The position numbers were made by a program, and so were the translations under genes. A model generated the notes under the pieces. That model worked only from the letters and a program-made list of their open reading frames with translations, was not told the DNA's origin and searched no databases. DNA of 64,000 nt from contig CM049306.1 of the NCBI GenBank assembly GCA_026874595.1, forward strand, positions 5,966,019-6,030,018. The letters are read 5' to 3'. Shown here one piece after another: positions 46,301 through 61,200 of the stretch (the stretch's first letter is position 1; each line of letters starts with the position of its first letter). This stretch comes from Sipunculus nudus (Eukaryota; Annelida; Sipuncula; Golfingiida; Sipunculidae).

Positions 46301-48110
46301 AAAGACTAATTGTTCAGACTGCTATTAGAATCTGTATTAGAATCTGACAGAGTTCCATCTACAACATTTGAAGTTTTTGGCAACTTTTAAACTTACAATA
46401 CACCAATCAAAGTTGGACAGGATGCAGACTTAATGGCGACCACAGGCGAAACATCAAAGAGAACCTGTATTTTGTTCTAAAACTTACCCTTTAGCTTCAA
46501 TATATTAGGAAGACAACACATAAAATAAACGTTTCTACAGGAATACAGCCTCCATATATAAAGAAAGACACTAAGCTCTTTGACTCGATAAACTGACTTG
46601 TGCCGGACATCGATTTTCTAAATTAGATATTGTAACAGATAAAGAATAGCCCTCTCAGTAACATGGTGAAACAACAGAGAAATTAACCATGACAGCTTTA
46701 AGCTCTGGACTTTGTTTAGCGGCGATGGCGGTCTACATTTTGGTGAAGTAAACGACCTTTGATGCAACCATTCGTTTTAATTTGTTTTATTATGGGTTTT
46801 GAATGAAACGTCCATGAAAATAAATAAAAAACTTTAAGGTTTTCATATCTGAAAAGCGAAAAGTCAAAATTTCAGCAGAAAACATTCATCTCTGGTCCCA
46901 TCAGACTGTGTTATCTGCCATCATTTGTGATTTCAATGACTAAGTGAAATTTCCGTCCTTATTGGACAAGCCTTGGTTTGACGACCAATGTTCATTCATG
47001 GTTGGTCTTGTAAGAATGGCGGAAATCATTGGATAATTCCATGATAATTCAAATTAATACATTCGATGAAATAAATGGGGCTGGATCAATATACTGATAT
47101 ATCGATACATATCGACACGCCACGTCAGTACGGTTACCGATATGCTTTGCATAACTTTACCTCAGCGATAAACAAAGAGGGATGAACCGTAACTTCAGTA
47201 TGTATCAGCTATCGCTTTAAGTTTATTGCAAAACGTACTCTTCCTGAATAAGTTGACCTATTCCAAGACCAACGTATTTTCGACCACTACTATCATAATT
47301 ATTACAATACTGACCTTATTACAAGAAAGGTTTCTATATTTTTATAATGACATCATTATGCAACTAAAACCTGTAAGAATTATTAAATCAGACGCTACTT
47401 AAACTTTTAACTACATTGAAAATACAGTGTATTAGTCTCAACAAACCACCATACATATCCGAAGCTTTTCCTTTTGTTTTGTAACTACATTCAATGAATG
47501 TGTCGTTTTCACGCGATGCAACAGGTGTCTGTCTTCAAAGCCATGTTCTTTTCACCAGACAAAGAACTGTTTGGAGACTGTGGGCGGACTCCGGAAGACC
47601 GGATATTTGTGGATACTGCCGTGTCACACGTGATCAGACGGCCTGCCATACACTATCGCGACATCACCGTAATAACCATAGCTAACCTTATGCGACACTC
47701 GGTTCTTCTCCACTTGCATCATGTTAGTTTATTTACCTTTTTAAAATTCATTATTTCCATGTACAAAAGGTTCGATGTAATTTAGTAAAACGTTAATGAA
47801 AGATCTTATTAATTAGAACAGTCGACAGTTACTAAGCTGTGGTTTTGTTTCTATAGTAACGTGTTTGCTGTAGCTTACCGTTTCTTAACGGAACTGTGTA
47901 AAGATTGATGGATATCCTGGCCTTAACTAATAACATGTCTTGATTAATAATTTGGGATGCTTTTATGTTTTGTTCTTGTCTTTTTCATTGATTGTTTTAA
48001 ATTAATTCTCTAAACATTTAATCATTTGAGTGCACAGAAATAAGACAACTATAGTTCTTAAAAGTAAACATGGGTAATTATCTCAAGTATGAGAGAAGGC
48101 TCTAGAACAA
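43371..48110. other. Non-coding stretch
   Basis: No gene proven. It holds poly-C runs at 44819-44831 and 45366-45379, an 18-bp tandem duplication (GCTCGAACATATACTGGA) near 44406, a hairpin CTATATAC..CCAGC / GCTGGTATATAG near 44092-44128, and two weak exon-like stretches (44504-44574 minus, 47523-47690 plus) discussed under findings. Confidence 0.4.
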
Positions 48111-48247
48111 CTACCCCCGGACATTTACCCCCCCCCCCCCCCGGACATTTACCCCCCGGACAATTACCCCCCGACAATTACCCCCTGGACAATTACCCTC
48201 CAGACAGTCGGAGGTAATTGTCTGGGGGTAATTGTCCAGGGGTAATT
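48111..48247. repeat. C-rich repeat with inverted half
   Basis: Copies of GGACAATTACCCCC (with 12-18-base C runs) on the left are followed from about 48210 by the reverse-complement words GGTAATTGTCTGGGGG and TAATTGTCCAGGGG. The repeats thus fold back on themselves around CAGACAGTCG. Confidence 0.85.
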
Positions 48248-49271
48248 GCACGATTTTATCGATGATTGGTCATTTTCTTAAATCGATTGCATTTTGAATA
48301 ATCGATCACAAACGATTATGTATGCAAATACGGAATAGTCTAGAAGGCTTTTATTATCCAGAAGAAAATATTCTAATCCTTTCTGAGGTATAAAATAGTT
48401 GGGACAGAAAGTATTTAAACTGAAACTGAAAGTGTCATCAACTTCAGTCGCTACCTTAAACTTGTTACCTTCAGCTCGATACACAATTCAGACTGTATTT
48501 AATCAGTCACTATATTAAGTATAATTCCACACCGCAAATGTCATGGTAATATAGAAAGTACATAAAATAATCGATATAATAATCGATCATAGATCATTTT
48601 CTCTTCTTTCTATCATCGATCATAATTTAACAACCTATTCCTATCACTTTTATTTAGGATCTTTCATATTAACGGCAGTAAACAGGGGCTACCTTAAATG
48701 CCAATCTGCAAGAAATCACAAAGGAGACCGTTCTTTTATAAAAACCATATGAATTTCATTTTTTGCTATAAAGATTCCCAGTAGGGTTAAATTCCAAGCA
48801 GACCATATTTTTAGTTAAGCAAGTCAAATATGTTGTGACCTTTAACATCAGGGATTTAAAGAAGCTAAAATATATTGGAAATATTCAGAATACCTTACTC
48901 TGCCCATAAAACCTGTAGTCAAGGAGATTGACTCTGATTCTGAGCTTAGATGTGACGTCGGGTACGATTACGTTTTATCCCATGAAATTGTAGTTCAGGT
49001 CCTATATTTTAATAATCAGACTGGTGCCACTGCCATCCAAGAGTATACTTTTAAAAGAAATAATATAGCTTCCCGTTTTCGCGATTTAAAATATAATGCC
49101 CATAATGTTACGTATCCAAGAAATTTTGAGACATGTATTTGGTGTAGTAATTTATCCACTTGAATAATCATCTTTGATTTTTTTTAAAACTACATCATAA
49201 AACGTTTCAATAGTGGAAAAACATTTTTGCAGGCGTTTTGTGCCAACACGGCCTTGTGCCAGAACTGGTAG
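48248..49271. other. Non-coding stretch before the 40-bp satellite
   Basis: AT-rich with several ATCGAT words between 48250 and 48630 (for example AATCGATCATAGATCATTTT). No gene recognised. Confidence 0.45.
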
Positions 49272-52200
49272 AATTAGACCAACGAGAGTGGGAGTCGCGT
49301 GAATATAATATAATCAGACCAACTAGAGTGGGCGTCGCATGTGTAAAATATAATCAGACCAACGAGAGCGGGCGTCGCATGTATAAAATATAATCAGACC
49401 AACCAGAGCGGGCGTCGCATGTAAAAAAAATAATCAGACCAACCAGAGCGGGCGTCGCATGTATAAAATATAATCAGATCAACGAGAGCGGGCGTCGCAT
49501 GTATAAAATATAATCAGACCAACGAGAGCGGGCTTCGCATGTATAAAATATAATCAGACCAACCAGAGCGGGCGTCGCATGTATAAAATATAATCAGACC
49601 AACCAGAGCGGGCGTCGCATCTATAAAATATAATCAGACCAACGACAGCGGGTGTCGCATGTATAAAATATAATCAGACCAACGAGAGCGGGTGTCGCAT
49701 GTATAACATATAATCAGACCAACCAGAGCGGGCGTCGCATGTATAAAATATAATCAGACCAACCAGAGCGGGCGTCGCATGTATAAAATATAATCAGACC
49801 AACGAGAACGGGTGTCGCATGTATAAAATATAATCAGACCAACGAGAGCGGGCGTCGCATGTATAAAATATAATCAGACCAACGAGAGCGGGCGTCGCAT
49901 GTATAAAATATAATAAGACCAACCAGAGCGGGCGTCGCATGTATAAAATATAATCAGACCAACCAGAGCGGGCGTCGCATGTATAAAATATAATCAGACC
50001 AACCAGAGCGGGCGTCGCATGTATAAAATATAACCAGACCAACGAGAGCGGGCGTCGCATGTATAAAATATAATCAGACCAACCAGAGCGGGCGTCGAAT
50101 GTATAAAATATAATCAGATCAACGAGAGCGGGCGTCGCATGTATAAAATATAATCAGATCAACCAGAGCGGGCGTCGCATGTATAAAATATAATCAGACC
50201 AACCAGAGCGGGCTTCGCATGTATAAAATATTATCAGACCAACCAGAGCGGGCGTCGCATGTATAACATGTAATCAGACCAACGAGAGCGGGCTTCGCAT
50301 GTATAAAATATAATCAGACCAACGAGAGCGGGCGTCGCATGTATAAAATATAATCAGACCAACGAGAGCGGGCGTCGCATGTATAAAATATAATCAGACC
50401 AACGAGAGCGGGCGTCGCATGTATAAAATATAATCAGACCAACGAGAACGGGTGTCGCATGTATAAAATATAATAAGACCAACCAGAGCGGGCGTCGCAT
50501 GTATAAAATATAATCAGACCAACCAGAGCGGGCGTCGCATGTATAAAATATAATCAGACCAACCAGAGCGGGCGTCGCATGTATAAAATATAATCAGATC
50601 AACGAGAGCGGGCGTCGCATGTATAAAATATAATCAGACCAACCAGAGCGGGCGTCGAATGTATAAAATATAATCAGATCAACGAGAGCGGGCGTCGCAT
50701 GTATAAAATATAATCAGATCAACGAGAGCGGGCGTCGTATGTATAAAATATAATCAGACCAACCAGAGCGGGCTTCGCATGTATAAAATATTATCAGACC
50801 AACCAGAGCGGGCGTCGCATGTATAACATGTAATCAGACCAACGAGAGCGGGCTTCGCATGTATAAAATATAATCAGACCAACGAGAGCGGGCGTCGCAT
50901 GTATAAAATATAATCAGACCAACGAGAGCGGGCGTCGCATGTATAAAATATAATCAGACCAACGAGAGCGGGCGTCGCATGTATAAAATATAATCAGACC
51001 AACGAGAGCGGGCGTCGCATGTATAAAATATAATCAGACCAACGAGAGCGGGTGTCGCATGTATAAAATATAATCAGACCAACGAGAGCGGGCGTCGCAT
51101 GTATAAAATATGATCAGACCAACCAGAGCGGGCGTCGCATGTATAAAATATAATCAGACCAACCAAAGCGGGCGTCGCATGTATAAAATATAATCAGACC
51201 AACGAGAGCGGGTGTCGCATGTATAAAATATAATCAGACCAACGAGAGCGGGCGTCGCATGTATAACATATAATCAGACCAACCAGAGCGGGCGTCGCAT
51301 GTATAAAATATAATCAGACCAACCAGAGCGGGCGTCGCATGTATAAAATATAATCAGACCAACGAGAACGGGTGTCGCATGTATAAAATATAATCAGACC
51401 AACCAGAGCGGGCGTCGCATCTATAAAATATAATCAGACCAACGAGAACGGGTGTCGCATGTATAAAATATAATAAGACCAACCAGAGCGGGCGTCGCAT
51501 CTATAAAATATAATCAGACCAACCAGAGCAGGCGTCGCATGTATAAAATATAATCAGACCAACCAGAGCGGGCGTCGCATGTATAAAATATAATCAGATC
51601 AACGAGAGCGGGCGTCGCATGTATAAAATATAATCAGACCAACCAGAGCGGGCGTCGAATGTATAAAATATAATCAGACCAACGAGAGCGGGCGTCGCAT
51701 GTATAAAATAAAATCAGATCAACGAGAGCGGGCGTCGCATGTATAAAATATAATCAGACCAACCAGAGCGGGCGTCGCATGTATAAAATATAATCAGACC
51801 AACCAGAGCGGGCGTCGCATGTTTAAAATATTATCAGACCAACCAGAGCGGGCGTCGCATGTATAACATGTAATCAGACCAACGAGAGCGGGCGTCGCAT
51901 GTATAAAATATAATCAGACCAACGAGAGCGGGTGTCGCATGTATAAAATATAATCAGACCAACCAGAGCGGGCGTCGCATGTATAAAATATAATCAGACC
52001 AACGAGAACGGGTGTCGCATGTATAAAATATAATCAGACCAACGAGAGCAGGCGTCGCATGTATAAAATATAATCAGACCAATGAGAGCGGGCGTCGCAT
52101 GTATAAAATATAATCAGACCAACCAGAGCGGGCGTCGCATGTATAAAATATAATCAGACCAACGAGAGCGGGCGTCGCATGTATAAAATATAATCAGACC

Positions 52201-55200
52201 AACCAGAGCGGGTGTCGCATGTATAAAATAAAATCAGACCAACCAGAGCGGGCGTCGCATGTATAAAATATAATCAGACCAACGACAGCGGGTGTCGCAT
52301 GTATAAAATATAATCAGACCAACGAGAGCGGGCGTCGCATGTATAACATATAATCAGACCAACCAGAGCGGGCGTCGCATGTATAAAATATAATCAGACC
52401 AACCAGAGCGGGCGTCGCATGTATAAAATATAATCAGACCAACGAGAACGGGTGTCGCATGTAAAAAAATATAATCAGACCAACGAGAGCGGGCGTCGCA
52501 TGTATAAAATATAATCAGACCAACGAGAACGGGTGTCGCATGTATAAAATATAATAAGACCAACCAGAGCGGGCGTCGCATCTTTAAAATATAATCAGAC
52601 CAACCAGAGCGGGCGTCGCATGTATAAAATATAATCAGACCAACCAGAGCGGGCGTCGCATGTATAAAATATAATCAGACCAACGAGAGCGGGCGTCGCA
52701 AGTATAAAATATAATCAGACCAACGAGAGCGGGCGTCGCATGTATAAAATATAATCAGACTAACAAGAGCGGGCGTCGCATGTATAAAATATAATCAGAC
52801 CAACAAGAGCGGGCGTCGCATGTATAAAATATAATCAGACCAACGAGAACGGGCGTCGCATGTATAAAATATAATCAGACCAACGAGAACGGGCGTCGCA
52901 TGTATAAAATATAATCAGACCAACGAGAACGGGCGTCGCATGTATAAAATATAATCAGACCAACCAGAGCGGGCGTCGCATGTATAAAATATAATCAGAC
53001 CAACCAGAGCGGGTGTCGCATGTATAAAATATAATCAGACCAACCAGAGCGGGCGTCGCATGTATAAAATATAATCAGACCAACGAGAACGGGCTTAGCA
53101 TGTATAAAATATAATCAGACCAACGAGAACGGGCGTCGCATGTATAAAATATAATCAGACCAACGAGAACGGGTGTCGCATGTATAAAATATAATCAGAC
53201 CAACGAGAGCGGGTGTCGCATGTATAAAATATAATCAGACCAACCAGAGCGGGTGTCGCATGTATAAAATATAATCAGACCAACCAGAGCGGGCGTCGCA
53301 TGTATAAAATATAATCAGACCAACCAGAGCGGGCGTCGCATGTATAAAATATAATCAGACCAACCAAAGCGGGCGTCGCATGTATAAAATATAATCAGAC
53401 CAACGACAGCGGGTGTCGCATGTATAAAATATAATCAGACCAACGAGAGCGGGCGTCGCATGTATAAAATATAATCAGACCAACCAGAGCGGGCGTCGCA
53501 TGTATAAAATATAATCAGACCAACCAGAGCGGGCGTCGCATGTTTAAAATATTATCAGACCAACCAGAGCGGGCGTCGCATGTATAACATGTAATCAGAC
53601 CAACGAGAGCGGGCTTCGCATGTATAAAATATAATCAGACCAACCAGAGCGGGCGTCGCATCTTTAAAATATAATCAGACCAACCAGAGCGGGCGTCGCA
53701 TGTATAAAATATAATCAGACCAACCAGAGCGGGCGTCGCATGTATAAAATATAATCAGATCAACGAGAGCGGGCGTCGCATGTATAAAATATAATCAGAC
53801 CAACCAGAGCGGGCTTCGCATGTTTAAAATATAATCAGACCAACGAGAGCGGGCGTCGCATGTATAAAATATAATCAGACCAACGAGAGCGGGCGTCGCA
53901 AGTATAAAATATAATCAGACCAACGAGAGCGGGCGTCGCATGTATAAAATATAATCAGACTAACAAGAGCGGGCGTCGCATGTATAAAATATAATCAGAC
54001 CAACAAGAGCGGGCGTCGCATGTATAAAATATAATCAGACCAACGAGAACGGGTGTCGCATGTATAATATATAATCAGACCAACGAGAACGGGCGTCGCA
54101 TGTATAAAATATAATCAGACCAACGAGAACGGGCGTCGCATTTATAAAATATAATCAGACCAACGAGAACGGGCGTCGCATGTATAAAATATGATCAGAC
54201 CAACGAGAACGGGCGTCGCATGTATAAAATATAATCAGACCAACGAGAACGGGCGTCGCATGTATAAAATATAATCAGACCAACCAGAGCGGGCGTCGCA
54301 TGTATAAAATATAATCAGACCAACGAGAGTGGGTGTCGCATGTATAAAATATAATCAGACCAACCAGAGCGGGCGTCGCATGTATAAAATATAATCAGAC
54401 CAACGAGAACGGGTGTCGCATGTATAAAATATAATCAGACCAGCGAGAGCAGGCGTCGCATGTATAAAATATAATCAGACCAATGAGAGCGGGCGTCGCA
54501 TGTATAAAATATAATCAGACCAACCAGAGCGGGCGTCGCATGTATAAAATATAATCAGACCAACGAGAGCGGGCGTCGCATGTATAAAATATAATCAGAC
54601 CAACCAGAGCGGGTGTCGCATGTATAAAATAAAATCAGACCAACCAGAGCGGGCGTCGCATGTATAAAATATAATCAGACCAACCAGAGCGGGCGTCGCA
54701 TGTATAAAATATAATCAGACCAACGAGAACGGGTGTCGCATGTATAAAATATAATCAGACCAACGAGAGCGGGCGTCGCATGTATAAAATATAATCAGAC
54801 CAACGAGAACGGGTGTCGCATGTATAAAATATAATAAGACCAACCAGAGCGGGCGTCGCATCTTTAAAATATAATCAGACCAACCAGAGCGGGCGTCGCA
54901 TGTATAAAATATAATCAGACCAACCAGAGCGGGCGTCGCATGTATAAAATATAATCAGATCAACGAGAGCGGGCGTCGCATGTATAAAATATAATCAGAC
55001 CAACCAGAGCGGGCTTCGCATGTTTAAAATATAATCAGACCAACGAGAGCGGGCGTCGCATGTATAAAATATAATCAGACCAACGAGAGCGGGCGTCGCA
55101 AGTATAAAATATAATCAGACCAACGAGAGCGGGCGTCGCATGTATAAAATATAATCAGACTAACAAGAGCGGGCGTCGCATGTATAAAATATAATCAGAC

Positions 55201-58200
55201 CAACAAGAGCGGGCGTCGCATGTATAAAATATAATCAGACCAACGAGAACGGGTGTCGCATGTATAATATATAATCAGACCAACGAGAACGGGCGTCGCA
55301 TGTATAAAATATAATCAGACCAACGAGAACGGGCGTCGCATGTATAAAATATAATCAGACCAACGAGAACGGGCGTCGCATGTATAAAATATAATCAGAC
55401 CAACGAGAACGGGCGTCGCATGTATAAAATATAATCAGACCAACCAGAGCGGGTGTCGCATGTATAAAATATAATCAGACCAACCAGAGCGGGCGTCGCA
55501 TGTATAAAATATAATCAGACCAACGAGAACGGGCGTAGCATGTATAAAATATAATCAGACCAACGAGAACGGGCGTCGCATGTATAAAATATAATCAGAC
55601 CAACGAGAACGGGTGTCGCATGTATAAAATATAATCAGACCAACGAGAGCGGGTGTCGCATGTATAAAATATAATCAGACCAACCAGAGCGGGTGTCGCA
55701 TGTATAAAATATAATCAGACCAACCAGAGCGGGCGTCGCATGTATAAAATATAATCAGACCAACCAGAGCGGGTGTCGCATGTATAAAATATAATCAGAC
55801 CAACCAGAGCGGGCGTCGCATGTATAAAATATAATCAGACCAAGGAGAGCGGGCGTCGCATGTATAAAATATAATCAGACCAACCAGAGCGGGCGTCGCA
55901 TGTATAAAATATAATCAGACCAACCAGAGCGGTAGTCGCATGTATAAAATATAATCAGACCAACGAGAACGGGCGTCGCATGTATAAAATATAATCAGAC
56001 CAACGAGAACGGGCGTCGCATGTATAAAATATAATCAGACCAACCAGAGCGGGTGTCGCATGTATAAAATATAATCAGACCAACCAGAGCGGGCGTCGCA
56101 TGTATAAAATATAATCAGACCAACGAGAACGGGCGTAGCATGTATAAAATATAATCAGACCAACGAGAACGGGCGTCGCATGTATAAAATATAATCAGAC
56201 CAACGAGAACGGGTGTCGCATGTATAAAATATAATCAGACCAACGAGAGCGGGTGTCGCATGTATAAAATATAATCAGACCAACCAGAGCGGGTGTCGCA
56301 TGTATAAAATATAATCAGACCAACCAGAGCGGGCGTCGCATGTATAAAATATAATCAGACCAACCAGAGCGGGTGTCGCATGTATAAAATATAATCAGAC
56401 CAACCAGAGCGGGCGTCGCATGTATAAAATATAATCAGACCAAGGAGAGCGGGCGTCGCATGTATAAAATATAATCAGACCAACCAGAGCGGGCGTCGCA
56501 TGTATAAAATATAATCAGACCAACCAGAGCGGTAGTCGCATGTATAAAAATAATCAGACCAACGAGAACGGGTGTCGCATGTATAAAATATAATCAGACC
56601 AACGAGAACGAGTGTCGCATGTATAAAATATAATCAGACCAACCAGAGCGGGTGTCGCATGTATAAAATATAATCAGACCAACCAGAGCGGGCGTCGCAT
56701 GTATAAAATATAATCAGACCAACCAGAGCGGGCGTCGCATGTATAAAATATAATCAGACCAACCAGAGCGGGCGTCGCATGTATAAAATATAATCAGACC
56801 AAGGAGAGCGGGCGTCGCATGTATAAAATATAATCAGACCAACCAGAGCGGGCTTCGCATGTATAAAATATAATCAGACCAACCAGAGCGGTAGTCGCAT
56901 GTATAAAAATAATCAGACCAACGAGAACGGGTGTCGCATGTATAAAATATAATCAGACCAACGAGAACGGGTGTCGCATGTATAAAATATAATCAGACCA
57001 ACCAGAGCGGGCGTCGCATGTATAAAATATAATCAGACCAACCAGAGCAGGCGTCGCATGTATAAAATATACTCAGACCAACCAGAGCGGGCGTCGCATG
57101 TATAAAATATAATCAGACCAACGAGAGCGGGCGTCGCATGTATAAAATATAATCAGACCAACCAGAGCGGTAGTCGCATGTATAAAAATAATCAGACCAA
57201 CGAGAACGGGTGTCGCATGTATAAAATATAATCAGACCAACCAGAGCGGGCTTCGCATGTTTAAAATATAATCAGACCAACGAGAGCGGGCGTCGCATGT
57301 ATAAAATATAATCAGACCAACGAGAGCGGGCGTCGCATGTATAAAATATAATCAGACCAACCAGAGCGGGCGTCGCATGTATAAAATATAATAAGACCAA
57401 CCAGAGCGGTTGTCGCATGTATAAAATATAATCAGACCAACCAGAGCGGGCGTCGCATGTATAAAATATAATCAGACCAACCAGAGCGGGCGTCGCATGT
57501 ATAAAATATAATCAGATCAACGAGAGCGGGCGTCGCATGTATAAAATATAATCAGACCAACCAGAGCGGGCTTCGCATGTTTAAAATATAATCAGACCAA
57601 CGAGAGCGGGCGTCGCATGTATAAAATATAATCAGACCAACCAGAGCGGGCGTCGCATGTATAAAATATAATCAGACCAACCAGAGCGGGTGTCGCATGT
57701 ATAAAATATAATCAGACCAACCAGAGCGGGCGTCGCATGTATAAAATATAATCAGACCAACGAGAACGGGTGTCGCATGTATAAAATATAATCAGACCAA
57801 CGAGAGCAGGCGTCGCATGTATAAAATATAATCAGACCAATGAGAGCGGGCGTCGCATGTATAAAATATAATCAGACCAACCAGAGCGGGCGTCGCATGT
57901 ATAAAATATAATCAGACCAACGAGAGCGGGCGTAACAAGTATAAAATATAATCAGACCAACGAGAGCGGGCGTCGCATGTATAAAATATAATCAGACTAA
58001 CAAGAGCGGGCGTCGCATGTATAAAATATAATCAGACCAACAAGAGCGGGCGTCGCATGTATAAAATATAATCAGACCAACGAGAACGGGCGTCGCATGT
58101 ATAAAATATAATCAGACCAACGAGAACGGGCGTCGCATGTATAAAATATAATCAGACCAACGAGAACGGGCGTCGCATGTATAAAATATAATCAGACCAA

Positions 58201-61200
58201 CGAGAACGGGCGTCGCATGTATAAAATATAATCAGACCAACCAGAGCGGGCGTCGCATGTATAAAATATAATCAGACCAACCAGAGCGGGTGTCGCATGT
58301 ATAAAATATAATCAGACCAACCAGAGCGGGCGTCGCATGTATAAAATATAATCAGACCAACGAGAACGGGCTTAGCATGTATAAAATATAATCAGACCAA
58401 CGAGAACGGGCGTCGCATGTATAAAATATAATCAGACCAACGAGAACGGGTGTCGCATGTATAAAATATAATCAGACCAACGAGAGCGGGTGTCGCATGT
58501 ATAAAATATAATCAGACCAACCAGAGCGGGTGTCGCATGTATAAAATATAATCAGACCAACCAGAGCGGGCGTCGCATGTATAAAATATAATCAGACCAA
58601 CCAGAGCGGGCGTCGCATGTATAAAATATAATCAGACCAACCAAAGCGGGCGTCGCATGTATAAAATATAATCAGACCAACGACAGCGGGTGTCGCATGT
58701 ATAAAATATAATCAGACCAACGAGAGCGGGCGTCGCATGTATAAAATATAATCAGACCAACCAGAGCGGGCGTCGCATGTATAAAATATAATCAGACCAA
58801 CCAGAGCGGGCGTCGCATGTTTAAAATATTATCAGACCAACCAGAGCGGGCGTCGCATGTATAACATGTAATCAGACCAACGAGAGCGGGCTTCGCATGT
58901 ATAAAATATAATCAGACCAACGAGAGCGGGCGTCGCATGTATAAAATATAATCAGACCAACGAGAGCGGGCGTCGCATGTATAAAATATAATCAGACCAA
59001 CGAGAGCGGGCGTCGCATGTATAAAATATAATCAGACCAACGAGAGCGGGCGTCGCATGTATAAAATATAATCAGACCAACGAGAGCGGGTGTCGCATGT
59101 ATAAAATATAATCAGACCAACCAGAGCGGGCGTCGCATGTATAAAATATAATCAGACCAACGAGAACGGGTGTCGCATGTATAAAATATAATCAGACCAA
59201 CGAGAGCAGGCGTCGCATGTATAAAATATAATCAGACCAATGAGAGCGGGCGTCGCATGTATAAAATATAATCAGACCAACCAGAGCGGGCGTCGCATGT
59301 ATAAAATATAATCAGACCAACGAGAGCGGGCGTCGCATGTATAAAATATAATCAGACCAACCAGAGCGGGTGTCGCATGTATAAAATAAAATCAGACCAA
59401 CCAGAGCGGGCGTCGCATGTATAAAATATAATCAGACCAACGACAGCGGGTGTCGCATGTATAAAATATAATCAGACCAACGAGAGCGGGCGTCGCATGT
59501 ATAACATATAATCAGACCAACCAGAGCGGGCGTCGCATGTATAAAATATAATCAGACCAACCAGAGCGGGCGTCGCATGTATAAAATATAATCAGACCAA
59601 CGAGAACGGGTGTCGCATGTATAAAATATAATCAGACCAACGAGAGCGGGCGTCGCATGTATAAAATATAATCAGACCAACGAGAACGGGTGTCGCATGT
59701 ATAAAATATAATAAGACCAACCAGAGCGGGCGTCGCATCTTTAAAATATAATCAGACCAACCAGAGCGGGCGTCGCATGTATAAAATATAATCAGACCAA
59801 CCAGAGCGGGCGTCGCATGTATAAAATATAATCAGATCAACGAGAGCGGGCGTCGCATGTATAAAATATAATCAGACCAACCAGAGCGGGCTTCGCATGT
59901 TTAAAATATAATCAGACCAACGAGAGCGGGCGTCGCATGTATAAAATATAATCAGACCAACGAGAGCGGGCGTCGCAAGTATAAAATATAATCAGACCAA
60001 CGAGAGCGGGCGTCGCATGTATAAAATATAATCAGACTAACAAGAGCGGGCGTCGCATGTATAAAATATAATCAGACCAACAAGAGCGGGCGTCGCATGT
60101 ATAAAATATAATCAGACCAACGAGAACGGGTGTCGCATGTATAATATATAATCAGACCAACGAGAACGGGCGTCGCATGTATAAAATATAATAAGACCAA
60201 CGAGAACGGGCGTCGCATGTATAAAATATAATCAGACCAACGAGAACGGGCGTCGCATGTATAAAATATAATCAGACCAACGAGAACGGGCGTCGCATGT
60301 ATAAAATATAATCAGACCAACGAGAACGGCCGTCGCATGTATAAAATATAATCAGACCAACGAGAACGGGCGTCGCATGTATAAAATATAATCAGACCAA
60401 CGAGAACGGGCGTCGCATGTATAAAATATAATCAGACCAACGAGAACGGGCGTCGCATGTATAAAATATAATCAGACCAACCAGAGCGGTAGTCGCATGT
60501 ATAAAATATAATCAGACCAACCAGAGCGGGTGTCGCATGTATAAAATATAATCAGACCAACGAGAACGAGTGTCGCATGTATAAAATATAATCAGACCAA
60601 CCAGAGCGGGTGTCGCATGTATAAAATATAATCAGACCAACCAGAGCGGGCGTCGCATGTATAAAATATAATCAGACCAACCAGAGCGGGCGTCGCATGT
60701 ATAAAATATAATCAGACCAACCAGAGCGGGCGTCGCATGTATAAAATATAATCAGACCAAGGAGAGCGGGCGTCGCATGTATAAAATATAATCAGACCAA
60801 CCAGAGCGGGCGTCGCATGTATAAAATATAATCAGACCAACCAGAGCGGTAGTCGCATGTATAAAAATAATCAGACCAACGAGAACGGGTGTCGCATGTA
60901 TAAAATATAATCAGACCAACGAGAACGGGTGTCGCATGTATAAAATATAATCAGACCAACCAGAGCGGGCGTCGCATGTATAAAATATAATCAGACCAAC
61001 CAGAGCAGGCGTCGCATGTATAAAATATAATCAGACCAACGAGAGCGGGCGTCGCATGTATAAAATATAATCAGACCAACCAGAGCGGGCGTCGCATGTA
61101 TAAAATATAATCAGACCAACCAGAGCGGTTGTCGCATGTATAAAATATAATCAGACCAACCAGAGCGGGAGTCGCATGTATAAAATATCATCAGACCAAC

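Noticed and set aside
49794-52581. Minus-strand open frames of 75-88 codons with repeating peptides inside the 40-bp satellite
   Set aside because: The consensus unit has a TGA in one of three frames and 40 bp cycles all frames; these open stretches exist only where a variant removes the stop. No start context.
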